DNA of 64,000 nt from Reticulitermes speratus (Eukaryota; Arthropoda; Insecta; Blattodea; Rhinotermitidae). The notes beneath the pieces were generated by a model. That model had not been told where the DNA came from and did not search any database. It saw only the letters and a program-made list of their open reading frames with translations. The DNA lies in the NCBI GenBank assembly GCA_021186555.1, contig JAJKFL010000004.1, forward strand, positions 14,837,807 through 14,901,806, read 5' to 3'. A program made the translations under genes and the position numbers. How positions within the stretch are numbered: the stretch's first letter is position 1; each line of letters starts with the position of its first letter. Below, piece after piece: positions 46,420 to 58,009 of this stretch.

Positions 46420-47100
46420 GAGTTAAAATGTAAGGAATGAATAATATTAAGTAATGCGGGGTGTTGAAATTACAGGAAAATGAGTGTTATATTCGTGATT
46501 AGCATCACAGAATTAAGTAGTAGACACAAAAAAATTGGATAAACAAAAAGTCAGTCAAATTTTGTAGCCTAGTGTTATTCGAACACACCTATATAGATTA
46601 GTTCGATCAAAACCAAAATATATTGAATGTTCAAACCACACACGTACTTCTGTGGTTTACAAGTGTGTTTTCATACACTTCTCTAGGGTCCAGAGGAGCA
46701 ATACGAAGAGACCACAGAATGACATTGAAGGAGGAACAATCTTGGCGCTTCGTCTTTATGGCGCAAAGTAAAGCGTAGCAGGTTATATATCGTCCTTAGT
46801 GGTAAACATAAAACGACATTAGAAGAAACGTTTATTAGCCTGGTGACTGAAAGATTGTGTTTTTTACGTCCTATCCTTTAACTTCGACATTATAATATTG
46901 TGATTTTATGGGTCCACTGGAGGGAAGGACTAAATTGCTTTCAGTGTGTGTCACATGAAGGTAAAATTTGATCACCTGTTACTTAATTAGCCGCTCAACA
47001 TTAGTGGAGTTTCACAAAATTTCTTAATTTATTGGCATACAGGTAATAAATTCTTGAGGATTAGTATTAATTTAGGTTTTATAATTCAAAATACGATGAA
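46420..47100. other. AT-rich non-coding stretch
   Basis: Nothing recognised. Confidence 0.35.
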
Positions 47101-47107
47101 TGTTGGC

Positions 47108-47385
47108 AGGGGTTATTTACTTAAAGGTTTATTTACGGAGGCTGTCAGTTGCTCAATCTCTTCAGCGCATTAAATGGTACTACAATTTAATGAATAATTA
47201 AATGGAAAGACGTGGTAGGAAGTGATCTTGGCCTCATTTGAGGTACTGTCCAGGTAAATTCCTGGAGGGACTGAGAAAGTCTGCCAGAACCTCACATTGG
47301 CTTCTCTGCGGATCGAAGTTCGAAAGCTGAACCTCTAGAATGCGCTAGTCACCCGAGCGCAATGTTCGGATTTTAGGGCTGATTT
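47108..47385. repeat. Decayed SINE-like repeat (TTTATTTA head, GCGCAA tail)
   Basis: It begins AAGGTTTATTTACGGAGGCTG. The internal CAGGTAAATTCCTGGAGG is shared with 35375. It ends GATCGAAGTTCGAAAGCTG, then CTAGTCACCCGAGCGCAATG, matching the 'GGAATCGAACCC...CGAGCGCAAC' end I remember for a cockroach repeat. Strongly diverged. Confidence 0.45.
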
Positions 47386-47682
47386 CAAACATTTCATAAC
47401 ATTTACTAGCGACTTTCCCCTGTAATTCTACTAGCGACTTTCCCCTGTAAATTAAGCACTTTTAGAAAAAGGGTCAAGAAAGTCATTACAAGCTCAGGAT
47501 TTTTAAGTGGGGATTAAATAAAAATAAGGGATGTGAAGTGAAGGGGTGTAAAGTGATGTAAAGTGAAGTGCTTTGGTTTCGAAGTGAAGTGAATTAAGTT
47601 CTTGGGGGATATAATTATCATGTACTTTGGTCTGACTTTATACTGAAGATATTCTAACGCACTGAAATTAATTAATGTGTGG

Positions 47683-48335
47683 GTGTTTTTTGTAATGTGC
47701 GTGTGTGTTTTTTTTTTCTTGTATTGTGTATGGGTGTTTTTGTAAGGTGTGGATGTTTTTGTAAGGTGTGGATGTTTTTGTAAGGTGTGAATGCTTTTGT
47801 AAGGTGTGGATGCTTTGTAAGGTGTGGATGTTTTTGTAATGTGTGTACGGTGTTCTAATATGTGTATTTGTATTTACTGTATGTATTTTGTTTTGTATGT
47901 GTATGGGTGTTTTGTAAGGTGTGTACGGTGTTCTAATATGTGTACTTGTATTTACTGTATGTATTTTGTTTTGTATGTGTATGGGTATTTTTTAAGGTGT
48001 GGATGTTTTTGTAATGTGTGTACGGTGTTCTAATATGTGTACTTGTATTTACTGTATGTATTTTGTTTTGTATGTGTATGGGTGTTTTTGTAAGGTGTGC
48101 ACGGTGTTCTAATATGTGTACTTGTATTTACTGTAAGTATTTTGTTTTGTATGTGTATGGGTGTTTTTGTAAGGCGTGGATGTATTTGTAAGGTGTGGAT
48201 GTTTTTGTAAGGTGTGGATGCTTTTGTAAGGAGTGGATGCTTTTGTAAGGTGTGGATGTTTTTATAATGTGTGTACGGTGTTCTAATGTGTGTACTTGTA
48301 TTTACTGTATGTATTTTGTTTTGTAATTGTGTATA
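47683..48335 (+). repeat. Minisatellite with nested periodicity
   Basis: 19-bp units (GTAAGGTGTGGATGTTTTT) occur in runs and combine with a larger unit containing ACGGTGTTCTAATATGTGTA, then TTTACTGTATGTATTTTGTT. The larger unit's landmarks at about 47847, 47925, 48021, 48100 and 48274 are spaced about 78, 97, 79 and 174 bp. The alternation equals one larger unit with or without an extra 19-bp subunit. Confidence 0.85.
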
Positions 48336-48394
48336 GTTTGTTTTGTATTGTTATTTTTATGTATATTATATGTCCATTTGTATTGTGTGTACTA

Positions 48395-48461
48395 GTGTAA
48401 GGACTACTGCCACCGGGTGAAAACCCAATTGCAGTAAATAATAATAATAATAATAATAAAA
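48395..48461 (+). mobile_element. LINE-type 3' tail with (TAA)n
   Basis: GGACTACTGCCACCGGGTG, then AACCCAATTGCAGTAAATAA followed by (TAA)n. This resembles the 3' end of insect I/jockey-group LINEs with trinucleotide tails. The preceding minisatellite may be that LINE's 3'UTR; no RT sequence was found with it. Confidence 0.45.
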
Positions 48462-48999
48462 TATGTTCATAACAGAACTTTGGAGAGAATATAATGTCAC
48501 TTCGGGTGATAATGCTATTGAGGATAGAGTTTCAGTCTAGTCATTTTTACGAGGACCTGAACGTGTTTTGAAGTAATTAGAATTCCTTTGGCGTCCTCGT
48601 ATCATGTGAAGGTAAACCTAAAGGTCTGAGATTTGAGGTTCTTATAGCAGTGCTGATGAATAGGTAAGTCATCTGGGATGTTACGTCGTGTCGAATGGTA
48701 AATAAATACTGACGTTTAGGGAAAGCACTTTGCCTTCCGTACATAGTTACAGAAATGTATTCTTGTATTATATTGCAGACTTCTCAAAAATGTAGTTACG
48801 AGTGAAGCAACAGTCAGTCGTAATAACCCATACTCACAAAATAGGCGTTTGGGTAGGCCCCAGAACTGGCATGGAAGCGATAGCGTGAAAGAAATCTCTA
48901 CTCCTCCCGATATTCCCCGCTTGTCCAAACTAATAATATACAAATCACAAATTACACACCAACGAAATGTACTGTTTTTTCACTTTTTAATTTTTTAAT

Positions 49000-49041
49000 C
49001 CCTACACATGTTTCAGCCTTTACAAGGCCATCTTCAGGGGG
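49000..49041 (-). ncRNA. Type I hammerhead ribozyme, intact core
   Basis: Minus strand: CCC, core CUGAAGA, stem II GGCCUU/AAGGCU (GUA loop, last pair G-U), GAAA, stem III ACA/UGU with a UG loop, A at the cleavage position, GGG pairing with CCC. All core residues are present. Confidence 0.7.
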
Positions 49042-49501
49042 CTCGTAATCTACATTTACTTTACATTCATTATTTATGTCTGCTACTATGTTATATATCA
49101 CAAGTAGTCAAGTTTCATTTCATTTATGAATTACAGTTATTTACAATTTCTGTATTTAAATATATAAACACAGATGATAAAATCCTTAAAAGAGGTTCGT
49201 CAATATTTTCGTAATAAAATGATAAAATGAAGCTGCATGGTTTTTTATAAGGATGTATCTTCTACCATTAGCTTGTTTTTGGCTGTTGGTTCTGTATATA
49301 TAGGTGATCAGTTAAGCAAATCAAGTCCTGTGAAATATCAGCATCGTAGTTATATTCTATTATTATTTTTTATATATGAAGTATTATATGCAACACTTAC
49401 AACACAAACAGGTAGGTCATTCTACTCAAATTGATAAATAACAAAATTTGCGTACATAATAGTACATAAATAACGGATGTAAAGTAAATGTAGATAACGA
49501 G

Positions 49502-49544
49502 CCCCCTGAAGATGACCTTCTAAAGGCTGAAAAATGTGTATGGG
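49502..49544 (+). ncRNA. Hammerhead motif, partner arm (decayed)
   Basis: CCCC, core CUGAAGA, stem II GACCUU/AAGGCU, GAAA, then AAUGUGUAUGGG in place of CAUGUGUAGGG. Stem III has lost a pair and an extra U lies after the cleavage position. Probably inactive. Confidence 0.5.
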
Positions 49545-49609
49545 TTAAAGAATTAAAAAGTGAAATAATAGTACATTTCTTTGGTGTGTAATTTGTGATT
49601 TGTTAAAAA

Positions 49610-50255
49610 TGCACGGCGAAGATAATATAAAATTTAATAACATACAGTTTCTTTAGTCTGAGTAATAATATTATTACTCACATTATTATTATTCACATCA
49701 ATTCACATCAATAGTGCTATTCTGGCGACACCTCAGTGTTTACTCATCTGGCATTTGTAACTGTAAGTTTCAAACAGAAAGAGTATTATTTTGCAGATAC
49801 ACCAGAAGATAAATTTGCTGCGGTTACCAAACTCGTATTCAAAAACACATGTCTTCCATTTTGACGAAAATCACTGTTAACTATGCCATTCCCTGGCGCA
49901 GTTTCAAGTATCCATGATGTTGCTTCCAGGAAGCAGAAAAGCAGTTTTTAAATTTTAGACTTTTAATATATACTAATATTTTAATTTATTATTATAGGGT
50001 TTATTTCTGCAATAAGTAATAATCCGAAACAAAAGAAATATTATCTCTGTCTAAAATAAGCAAATCTCACATAACAGTGACAAAAAATGTGCTAAAGGTG
50101 TGATGTAATTACATTAATTAATAAATCAGATGTGAACACGTTCCTTGTGCCAAGCTACTTTCTTTGAGGTGTTGATTTGAAGTACATTTCTATGAGCCTT
50201 TTTTCTCCATTTGAAGATTTTGCAAATCAAGAGGGTTTTCATGGTATATTTTTTC
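49610..50255. other. AT-rich non-coding stretch
   Basis: Nothing recognised. Confidence 0.35.
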
Positions 50256-50257
50256 TA

Positions 50258-50470
50258 TGATCTATTTAACAACGCAATCATTAGTTAGATTATGTAGCTT
50301 CGAGTGATAGGTTGACAGTAAAAATGAATTGAAAGGACTTCGAAGGAAGCGATTGCGTCATATTTTAAGGGATTATCACATTTGTCTGGACGGACTAGAA
50401 AACCCACGGAAAACCTGAAGTCACGATTTTTAAAGTCGCAGCGGAAATTCGACACTGTTAACTCCTTACC
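50258..50470. repeat. Decayed SINE-like repeat (TATTTAACAACGC head)
   Basis: GATCTATTTAACAACGCAATC at the start, then GAAAACCCACGGAAAACCTG at 50399. These match the head and the 'GGAAAACC' block of the cockroach repeat family seen at 35218 and 47108. Confidence 0.45.
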
Positions 50471-51340
50471 CCCGATAGGAAGCCTGAAGCATTATAGTCT
50501 GAATCGATTCTTTAGGTGATTTGACACTCGGTAGACTGGTAATAAGACAACTCAAAATCGGAATTGTGACCTAAATTCGTAATGCAACATGCCTAAAGCA
50601 AATAAAATAGACCACATAATTCTTTACGTTTACCCGTAAACAGAAGTTCAATTTCTAGCTCCCTATATCGAAGCTGATTGACAGTGTTACACATTGACTT
50701 TATAGTTACATAGATTTAAGAGAAGCTACGGAAAACAACTGGCGAAGAATGAGGTATAAAATGCAGCGCAGAAAACCTTGTCTATAGCATTTAAAATTCG
50801 TATTACAATTGGAGTAGCACGAATCTAGCCGTTTACCAGAAATTATTGTGGTTGGTAAAGGTGATATGAAGGTAGAAAAGAATCTGGAAAGAATGTTCTG
50901 CTCGTTTGACAGCGAGTAGGGAAAGTCAGATGCTTATACTTGTATATGGCCGTGACCAAAGACCCTGACAAAAACAGAAGATTGAAAATGCTGGAGTGCA
51001 ACAACGTGGCGATGACAATGTCACATACACGGAGAACTATGGAAATAAGTCGTATCAACCCACAGTTCTTTGAAGTATTGAAGTAAATATAAGTACTTAG
51101 ACAAGTATGGTTTAGATTCAAAATAGGTGCTGCCTGAATATAAGTGGCAAAATTCTCGATATATGTATCTACAAACATAAAATATTTAGGCATCTGTGAA
51201 TAAGATACACACATACAAAAGTGGATGATCACAAATTCATCAGATTCACAGATGGGAAAGTAAACAAACACAAATAGACAGAGGAAGCCAGACAGCCAGA
51301 AATTAACGCAATTTAAATTAGATGAAAATGTAAAGGTACG
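50471..51340. other. Non-coding stretch
   Basis: No recognised gene or repeat. Confidence 0.35.
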
Positions 51341-51343
51341 AAA

Positions 51344-51411
51344 TTAGTATGCAAGTAGATGGACAGGAAAACAGATGGGTTGACAGAGACAGACATGTAA
51401 ATTAGGCAGAC

Positions 51412-51442
<31 letters not shown>

Positions 51443-51532
51443 TAGACAGATAGATAGACAGATAATGGACAGAGACAGACAGACAGATAGATACATAGAT
51501 AGATAGACAGACAGGCAGGCAGAAAGACAAAC

Positions 51533-51598
<66 letters not shown>

Positions 51599-51850
51599 GC
51601 ACAGGCAGGCGGGCAGGCGGGCAAGCAGGCAGAGACATGATATGTAGATAGACAAACAGGCAGACAAACAGATAGGTAGACAGATAGATAGATAGATAGA
51701 TATATAGATAGATAGATAGATAGATAGATAGACAGAGAGACGGACAGAGAGATAAATGTGAGAAATATATGTGAGAAATGCATGTACTTACATAGGTCGG
51801 TAGGTAAGCAGATGTGACCAACATAACCAGACAGACGGACAGACAGAACA
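51344..51850. repeat. GATA/GACA/GGCA compound microsatellite
   Basis: About 500 bp of tetranucleotide repeats with a pure GATA core (about 51535-51597), further GATA runs at 51680-51732, GACA and GGCA interruptions, and degenerate flanks. Minus-strand reading frames through it (SIYLSIYL repeats) are artefacts of the repeat. Confidence 0.95.
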
Positions 51851-51859
51851 GTATGACAC

Positions 51860-52720
51860 ATCCATTTTGTTTAGGTGGAAGAGAAAGGGGAAGCGAAAGC
51901 GAAAGGAAGTCACAAACTGCTGTTTCTCGGTTGTGGCACTGAAATTGTAGGTAAACTTAATTTCGTTCCAACATTGCTCCCAATTAAAGCATCGCTATTT
52001 GCTCTTCTGATGTTGCATGCCAGGAAAACGGCCAGAGGTTTTCCTGTGGGAATATGCTGCGACATCTCCTCGAAAGCAAGGGGAAAACGATCAGGGTGGG
52101 TAGAGATGTGACGTCGTAATTAAAAGTGGCGCATCCCAACGTTGCTCTAGAGGACTGATGTCCCTGTCCTAATTTTCTTTCTTGGCTGGTGCCTTGTATA
52201 AGACAGGAGGAATGATCGATTTTACGTGCATGGTAAAAACGCATCTTGTGTTGACAAATGGTTGCATATGTAGAAACAGGCCATCCATCTTCATTAATGT
52301 CTGACTTACTGGCTTAGCTCTGCTAAATTTGTAACGTCTTGTCAAATGACTGTGAATCTGCCTAACACATGCAGTAAGAATGAACGTCTACATTAAAATA
52401 TTAACCCACTCGAATGCTAGAGAAGTTTCGAGTCCAAGGGGCTAGAATTCGTAAGGTAATTTATCTACAAATATTACTTCATCCATCGGATAATTTGTCT
52501 GTATATCAATCACTGCGTCCTAAATCACGTCACGTCAGCATATTTGTTCTGTATCAAGATCTGAACCCTGCTTCAAGGTGGTGTTACCGTTTATATAACT
52601 TTGTAGGCTGCAATAACGAGGTTTTTTGTATCCTTGCTGCCACAATCTTCAAGGCTACCACACGTTCCCACAGACACCTGTACCTGTACTATAAATAAGG
52701 CAGAGGTCAGTAGGTTGTAA
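51860..52720. other. Non-coding stretch
   Basis: Only short frames without family features. Confidence 0.35.
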
Positions 52721-52729
52721 CGTCGCCTT

Positions 52730-53270
52730 TAAGAAGATGACAGTAGAGATACTGGAGTCTCCGGAATTCCTTATGACAATTTTACGCAAAAATGAGTAGC
52801 AATAATGCGTGTGCTGTGGAGTGACCTTCCTTAAAGCCGTAATGGTACTCGGTTATTGAGTTTAATTCTTTAAATTTTGAATTATTTATTTTGATAATAC
52901 TTTTTCAAAGCGCATGGCAAAAGAGCATAATAAGCTAACTGGCCTGTAATTTAGTGAGGTAGAGAGATTCTTTTCTGGGTTTGAAAGCGTGATAAATTTG
53001 GTAACTGTTTACTGAAAAGGAAAGTAATTATTTGCCATGGACCTGTTGTAACTTGTAGCTATAAATATGAAGGCTAAAATGTAAGGTGGATTTATAACAA
53101 TATTTTGCATGTCATCAGGCCCCGCTGCTTTGCGAGGTTTGAAGTGTCGGGTCAGCCATCCTATTTCATGATTCTCTGTTTTTCTTACAGACTTTGGCGG
53201 CATTGGCCCAGAAAATTACAATTTTGTCTCCGGTTGCTTTAGAAAATTTGGAATTTACGTACGCATTTCT
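52730..53270 (-). pseudogene. Non-LTR RT fragment (jockey-like family)
   Basis: Minus strand: FKPRKAAGPDDMQNIVINPP (the 'KAAGPDGI' finger motif), then SMANNYFPFQ, then a frame change, LNYRPVSLLCSFAMRFEKVL (motif 1) and EYHYGFKEGHSTAHAL (motif 2, normally FGFREGHST). Palm motifs are absent, so only the N-terminal third of an RT is present. Confidence 0.7.
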
Positions 53271-53551
53271 TTAATTATTTCCCGTAAAATGTTGGCACTT
53301 AAATTCATAGTTTCTTGGACAGTGACTGTACCTGTCATTTCGCTTCAAGCAGGAATAGCTGTTACGTTATTTTTATAAATAAAGTGTTGTTTTTAAAAAG
53401 TTTAGTTTTTATTCGCAAGCCCTGCATATTATTAGTCTCTAGGTTTTGGAGAGTTTGGTGCTTGTCGCTAAGACGCTGATTTTTGTGGTTGTGTCTATTT
53501 CTTCTTTTAGAGCGCTTATGGAGAGGCGCAAGGCCATATTGTGTCGTCTAC

Positions 53552-53587
<36 letters not shown>

Positions 53588-53990
53588 GTTCCTGAATTAA
53601 GAGGTGTGTCGAATGTGCAATTTCTATAGATTTGAAGTTCTAGCACTAAGTATACGTCTTTTATAGCAAAGTTAATTAAGCCTGTGAATTAACTGACTTT
53701 TTTAGCCTGAAAACAATCTATATAACAGGTAGAAATCCACTTCAAACCTCACACGGTACACAATATACCTACATTAACAGGCGAAGTGTTAAATGTTATT
53801 TAGGGAAATAGTGGCTGTTTGTTGTGAGAATCACGAGAAACAAATGTACAATTTGGTAGCTTGCAGAAAATTTTATGTTAAAGCACGTGGAGTATAACTA
53901 CAGAAATTCAAAATATTATACGAAATTATTATTCAGTTAACCAACAAATGCACAAACATAAACTACTTTATAGTTTTTATTATTATCGAT
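53271..53990. other. Non-coding stretch with (TTA)n microsatellite
   Basis: A (TTA)n tract lies at 53553-53586. Nothing else was recognised. Confidence 0.4.
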
Positions 53991-53995
53991 GTATT

Positions 53996-54036
53996 CCCCT
54001 ACACGTGTTTCGGTCCGTAGACCATCTTTAAGGGGG
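53996..54036 (-). ncRNA. Solitary hammerhead motif (core mutated)
   Basis: Minus strand: CCCC, core CUUAAAGA (expected CUGAAGA; G5 altered and one A extra), stem II GGUC/GACC with a UACG loop, GAAA, stem III ACA/UGU, A, GGGG pairing with CCCC. The structure is well kept but the core is damaged. No partner arm was found nearby. Confidence 0.55.
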
Positions 54037-54424
54037 TAACAAGCTACTACACTTCACATCGCATGTTAAAAGGGCCCGAAGAGCACACTTGTCTCAGTAG
54101 TGAGTTATAAAACATTTGAAGTTTTAAAATATGTAAAACTGTAAAACTTATAATTTTATCATATAAGTTAAAGTCAAGATTTAAAACAGCATCGTTATTC
54201 ACTTGATGCACAGAATCGTGGTATTCTATTTGTTGTTGATTATAAGCGTGTTTTTTCGCTTCCTGTTGTGTGGAGTGGTATAAGCTGAATGAACATTCTG
54301 TTGTTTCCTATGCGAAAGCGATATTCACGCCAAAATTTTTCACTACAGCAAGAATAACTGGCCTCTAGGTAAATCTCATACACCTGGAACAAAGAACGTA
54401 ACTCATCAGCCTCTTGTAGGTCCG

Positions 54425-54990
54425 TGTAAAGTGCTGCATCCACGTATTAAATTGGGCCTCGTGAAAAAATTCGTGAAAGCACTAGACAGAAATGGCCCAG
54501 CGTTCTCATTCTTGGTGAGAAATTCCCAAGTCTTACTACGGAGAAATTTAAGGTGGGTGTATTATTTGGCCCCAAGATACGTCGTCTCTTCAGAGACCCT
54601 CAATTTGATCTCGTTCTCAGTGATGATGAGAAGGCAGCCTGGAATGCCTTTCGACATGACTGGTTTTCTAGGAAATTTAAAATTCGTCTACTTCAGGAAA
54701 ACTGTGGAGGTTTTTATAACCTCCTACGAGAAGCTCGGCTACATATGTCACTCAAGATGCAATTTCTCCATTCAAAATTGGTTTCCTTTCCGGATAACAG
54801 GGGTGCCGTAAGTGATGAAAACGGTGAGCATATTCACTTTGACATCTCAGCAAGAGCAAATGGTGTGTTGCCATATTAGCCGATTACTGCCGGAAAGTTA
54901 AGAGGTATGCTCCAGAAATGCACTACAAGCGACAAACGAAAAGCGTCTCGTTTCTTCATGTACGTTCAATGTTGTGTACTGTTTCCATAG
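54425..54990 (+). pseudogene. Second copy (C-terminal part) of the multicopy unknown-function gene
   Basis: Reading VLHPRIKLGLVKKFVKALDR, a frame change, then KVGVLFGPKIRRLF, DDEKAAWNAFRHDWF, HMSLKMQFLHSKLVSFPDN and GAVSDENGEHIHFDIS. These align to the later half of the protein at 45342-45700 (ERNAWEAFRMV, SEEHGERY). The IKLGLVKKFVKAL block absent from that copy is present here. The N-terminal half is missing. Confidence 0.65.
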
Positions 54991-55129
54991 AGCAGTAAAA
55001 TCATTTTTTAAACCAGAGCCAATTCCATAATTTAAATGCTATTTTGATATTCTGCAATGCAAATTCTACTAAGCACACATATTTTCGTTTCCGTAACAGG
55101 AGACAACCAAAATTTGTTGAACAGTGTAA

Positions 55130-55440
55130 TATTCGAATGATTAATCAAGAAAAATGGGAAGGGCGGTGCCTGTAGCATGTACGGGAGAGTGAGAAAGTGC
55201 ATACAGGGTTTTGGTGAGGGAACCTGATGGAAGGAGAACACTTGGGAGACCGAAGTGTAGATGGAATATGTAATATTAAAATGGAACTTCAAATAGGGGT
55301 GTGGACTGAATTGATCTGGCTTAGGATAGGAATGTACTTTCGGTTTCCAGAAAATGAGGGGAATGTCATTAGGCCTAATTGTGGAAGGACTTTGCAAGAA
55401 GTACTCTGTTTAAAAGTTTTAGTTGGTTAGTAAATTCTTT
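55130..55440 (+). mobile_element. LINE family B 3' fragment
   Basis: Matches 14580-14890: GTGCATACAGGGTTTTGGTG, ACACTTGGGAGACCGAAGTG, AATATTAAAATGGAACTTC, then AGTTTTAGTTGGTTAGTAA. The frame is broken. A 5'-truncated insertion. Confidence 0.75.
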
Positions 55441-58005
55441 GAAATATATCATTTCTTTTGTATTTATTTTTCTTTATTGCTAGTACATTAACTTATGTAA
55501 ATAGTAATCAAGCGCATAATGTAATTAAAGCTCAGGTGAATTGAAATAAAATTTTATATCTACACATTTCATTTCCAGTCTTTTACTGCTACCAATATTT
55601 GCTTGTTGGCAAACTACGGTGCCTGTGACACCTACAGATAACACAAATTTATACATTTCTACGTACTTATATTTCAGTAATTTTGCGGACCGAAAGTATA
55701 CTTCCGTTGTTAGTGACACAACAGACTACCCGTTAGCAGAACCAGAGACCGAGACATGTATAGTATTAAATCGCATTTCTGAACGTTAACGTGAGTCAGT
55801 TCCGTTCACCTCACCTCATTACAACTTATTCATCCCTTCTTCTGGGCTTTTTAAGTGGCTGCTTTGTCCACCAAATTTCTGAATTGAATCGCATCCAAAA
55901 TATATGTCCAGCCCATCACAGCTTCCTACATCTCTGTCTCCCAACAGTATTAGTAAGTCAGAAAAGACACGACGTTCCATGTTATTTAATATTTTAAAAT
56001 TTTCGATGAAATCATCACTATATGTACAAATGTTATATCTTCATGAAATTTGCAATTCTCATAAAATGAAGATTTATAGACCCGCATTTTCGTGTGGGTA
56101 ATGACATGTGTAAGCAGTTTTCAAAATTCTTGAGAGATCTGAAACCTCTGTGTACACGGTAGAAATATTTATCTCTTCACAATGAGTTACAATTTAGTCT
56201 AGCTCAAATTTAGATGACTACTTTTGAAACAAGTTCGAAACGTGGGCTTAGTGTTCCAATACGTTTGCAAATTAGAACACGGCCTTCCTCGTGAAAGTCA
56301 CGTGACGTCCCAGTGGCTCCAAGCTCATCCCACTCGGCTCCCCGCATTTCTACCGACACCCGCGGGATTCAATGTACGAGCAACAGAATCGGTAAAGTCC
56401 TCAGTCTTGCCGACCGTCTCGGGAAATTAAACGGATAAAAGAAAACAGTAAGTGGTCACCAGAAGTGAAAGGCTATTCCTACTTTTAATATCCTCTCCTA
56501 GTTAGGGCATCGCCATCGGTCATATCACTGAACTTTGTTACCTCCCACAGAAAATTCGTATTCTGTTGCATGTTTGAGTGTCTACAATACAGGCTGAATC
56601 ACCCTCGAATCGTGGTTCGACTGCAGTCAGGGAAATAAATTTTTCTCTTCTGAAGAGCGTCTAGAAAAGCAATGGAAACCACACAGTCTCCCAGTCGAAG
56701 TGCACTGTGGGCTGCTTCTCCAGGAATTAAAGCGGCAGAGGCGTTGAGCACACTACTGGCCTAAAATTAGTGCCGAGTTTAAGGATGCACGCGATTATAC
56801 CTACATCCACTCATGTCTTTACAAGGCGATGCAAGGGCAGAGAATCCCGATACAACTTCTTAACGGTACCACCAACATGCACTTGCCTGGAGTTAACCAG
56901 TCTCTTCAATCAAGCAAAGAGATTAGGTGTGTGCGGATTGTGTTTTTCTAAATTTTAATGTGGCTTTTTCAGCTGTATTTTATATCTCCATTTGGGACGG
57001 ACGTTGTGAAAATAAATTCGGAATTATTTAGAAAACAGCAGTCGTGGCCTATTTTAAGCACAATATTTTAGCATTTGCCTAGAGAAGCTGAGAAATATGG
57101 CACGAGGTACATCATAAATTCACTAAAGGTTCGTGACGTCGAATTGTTTGTGTTTATTGAGGTCTACTTTCGAAAGTTCCACATTAGGCGATGCTTGATT
57201 TCGTCACAACGAGAAGAGAAATGTTCAGCAATATCTCACATGTACGTATTGTGTACGAGTATATAATTTTTTTTCATGTTTGTATACATTTCTTTTCTAG
57301 GCATATATTGGCATTAATTCTTATATCACAATTCCATTTATATTTGAATTATTAATCACGTTGAGCTCATTTCATAGAGTTTTTACTAATATGAAGGCTG
57401 GATCGTGTATCTTTCAATTAGTAACAAAGTTTCGTTTTTGAAACGGATAAAAACTGTTTTAATATGGGAAGGAAATCGCTGAGACAAGAACTGTAGGAAG
57501 CGTGAAGGGTCTAGAAATCGGTAGGAATAGGGACTTCCTTCTGAGATTTCGATTTGGCAATACGTGTGGCAGGGTGTAAACGTTTTAAATAAAGGTGTAC
57601 TTTGGGAAACTCATTGCTCTTGTTATACAATGTAAAAGTGGTGCAATACGTCCAGTGCAGTAGTCATGGAAAAATTTATTTTATATTTTTTTCCCAATTA
57701 AAGCAGACAAACCTGTACAAATTAGTTGCAGTGGCGTGATGATATGTCATACCATTACCGGTGTAGCGAATTTATTCAGGCTGCTTTCAAGTCGAAAATC
57801 TAATTCTTGCAAAACTTCCCGCCAAGGAATGTTAACAACTTATCAGCGACAGATGCGAGTAGCGGATGGAGGGAAATTGACCAGCCATTCGCATAGAGGC
57901 AAGTTACATCCAATGCAAATTTCTCGATATGGATTAGAAGTACCAGGCTGTTTCCATGGTTTGGATTTCGTATCGAGCTGTACAAATGCACGTACTTTAC
58001 CAAAT
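55441..58005. other. Non-coding stretch
   Basis: No recognised coding sequence, RNA gene or repeat. All frames are under 100 codons without features. Confidence 0.35.
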
Positions 58006-58009
58006 ATTG

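Larger units (their letters stand above)
48940..49602. repeat. Inverted repeat pair (~150-bp arms) with hammerheads, 360-bp spacer
   Basis: The left arm (about 48940-49095) and right arm (about 49455-49602) are reverse complements with scattered changes, e.g. ACAAATCACAAATTACACACC against GGTGTGTAATTTGTGATTTG. Each arm carries an outward-directed hammerhead motif. The spacer is AT-rich without a recognised ORF. It has the same architecture as 45993-46415. Confidence 0.8.

Noticed and set aside
47824-48033. Cys-rich 69-codon frame (possible secreted peptide)
   Set aside because: It is the translated minisatellite; the repeated peptide mirrors the DNA repeat.
51313-51861. Long minus-strand open frames rich in SIYLSIYL and CLPVCLS
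   Set aside because: They are translations of the GATA/GACA/GGCA microsatellite; length is a consequence of the repeat having no stops in these frames.
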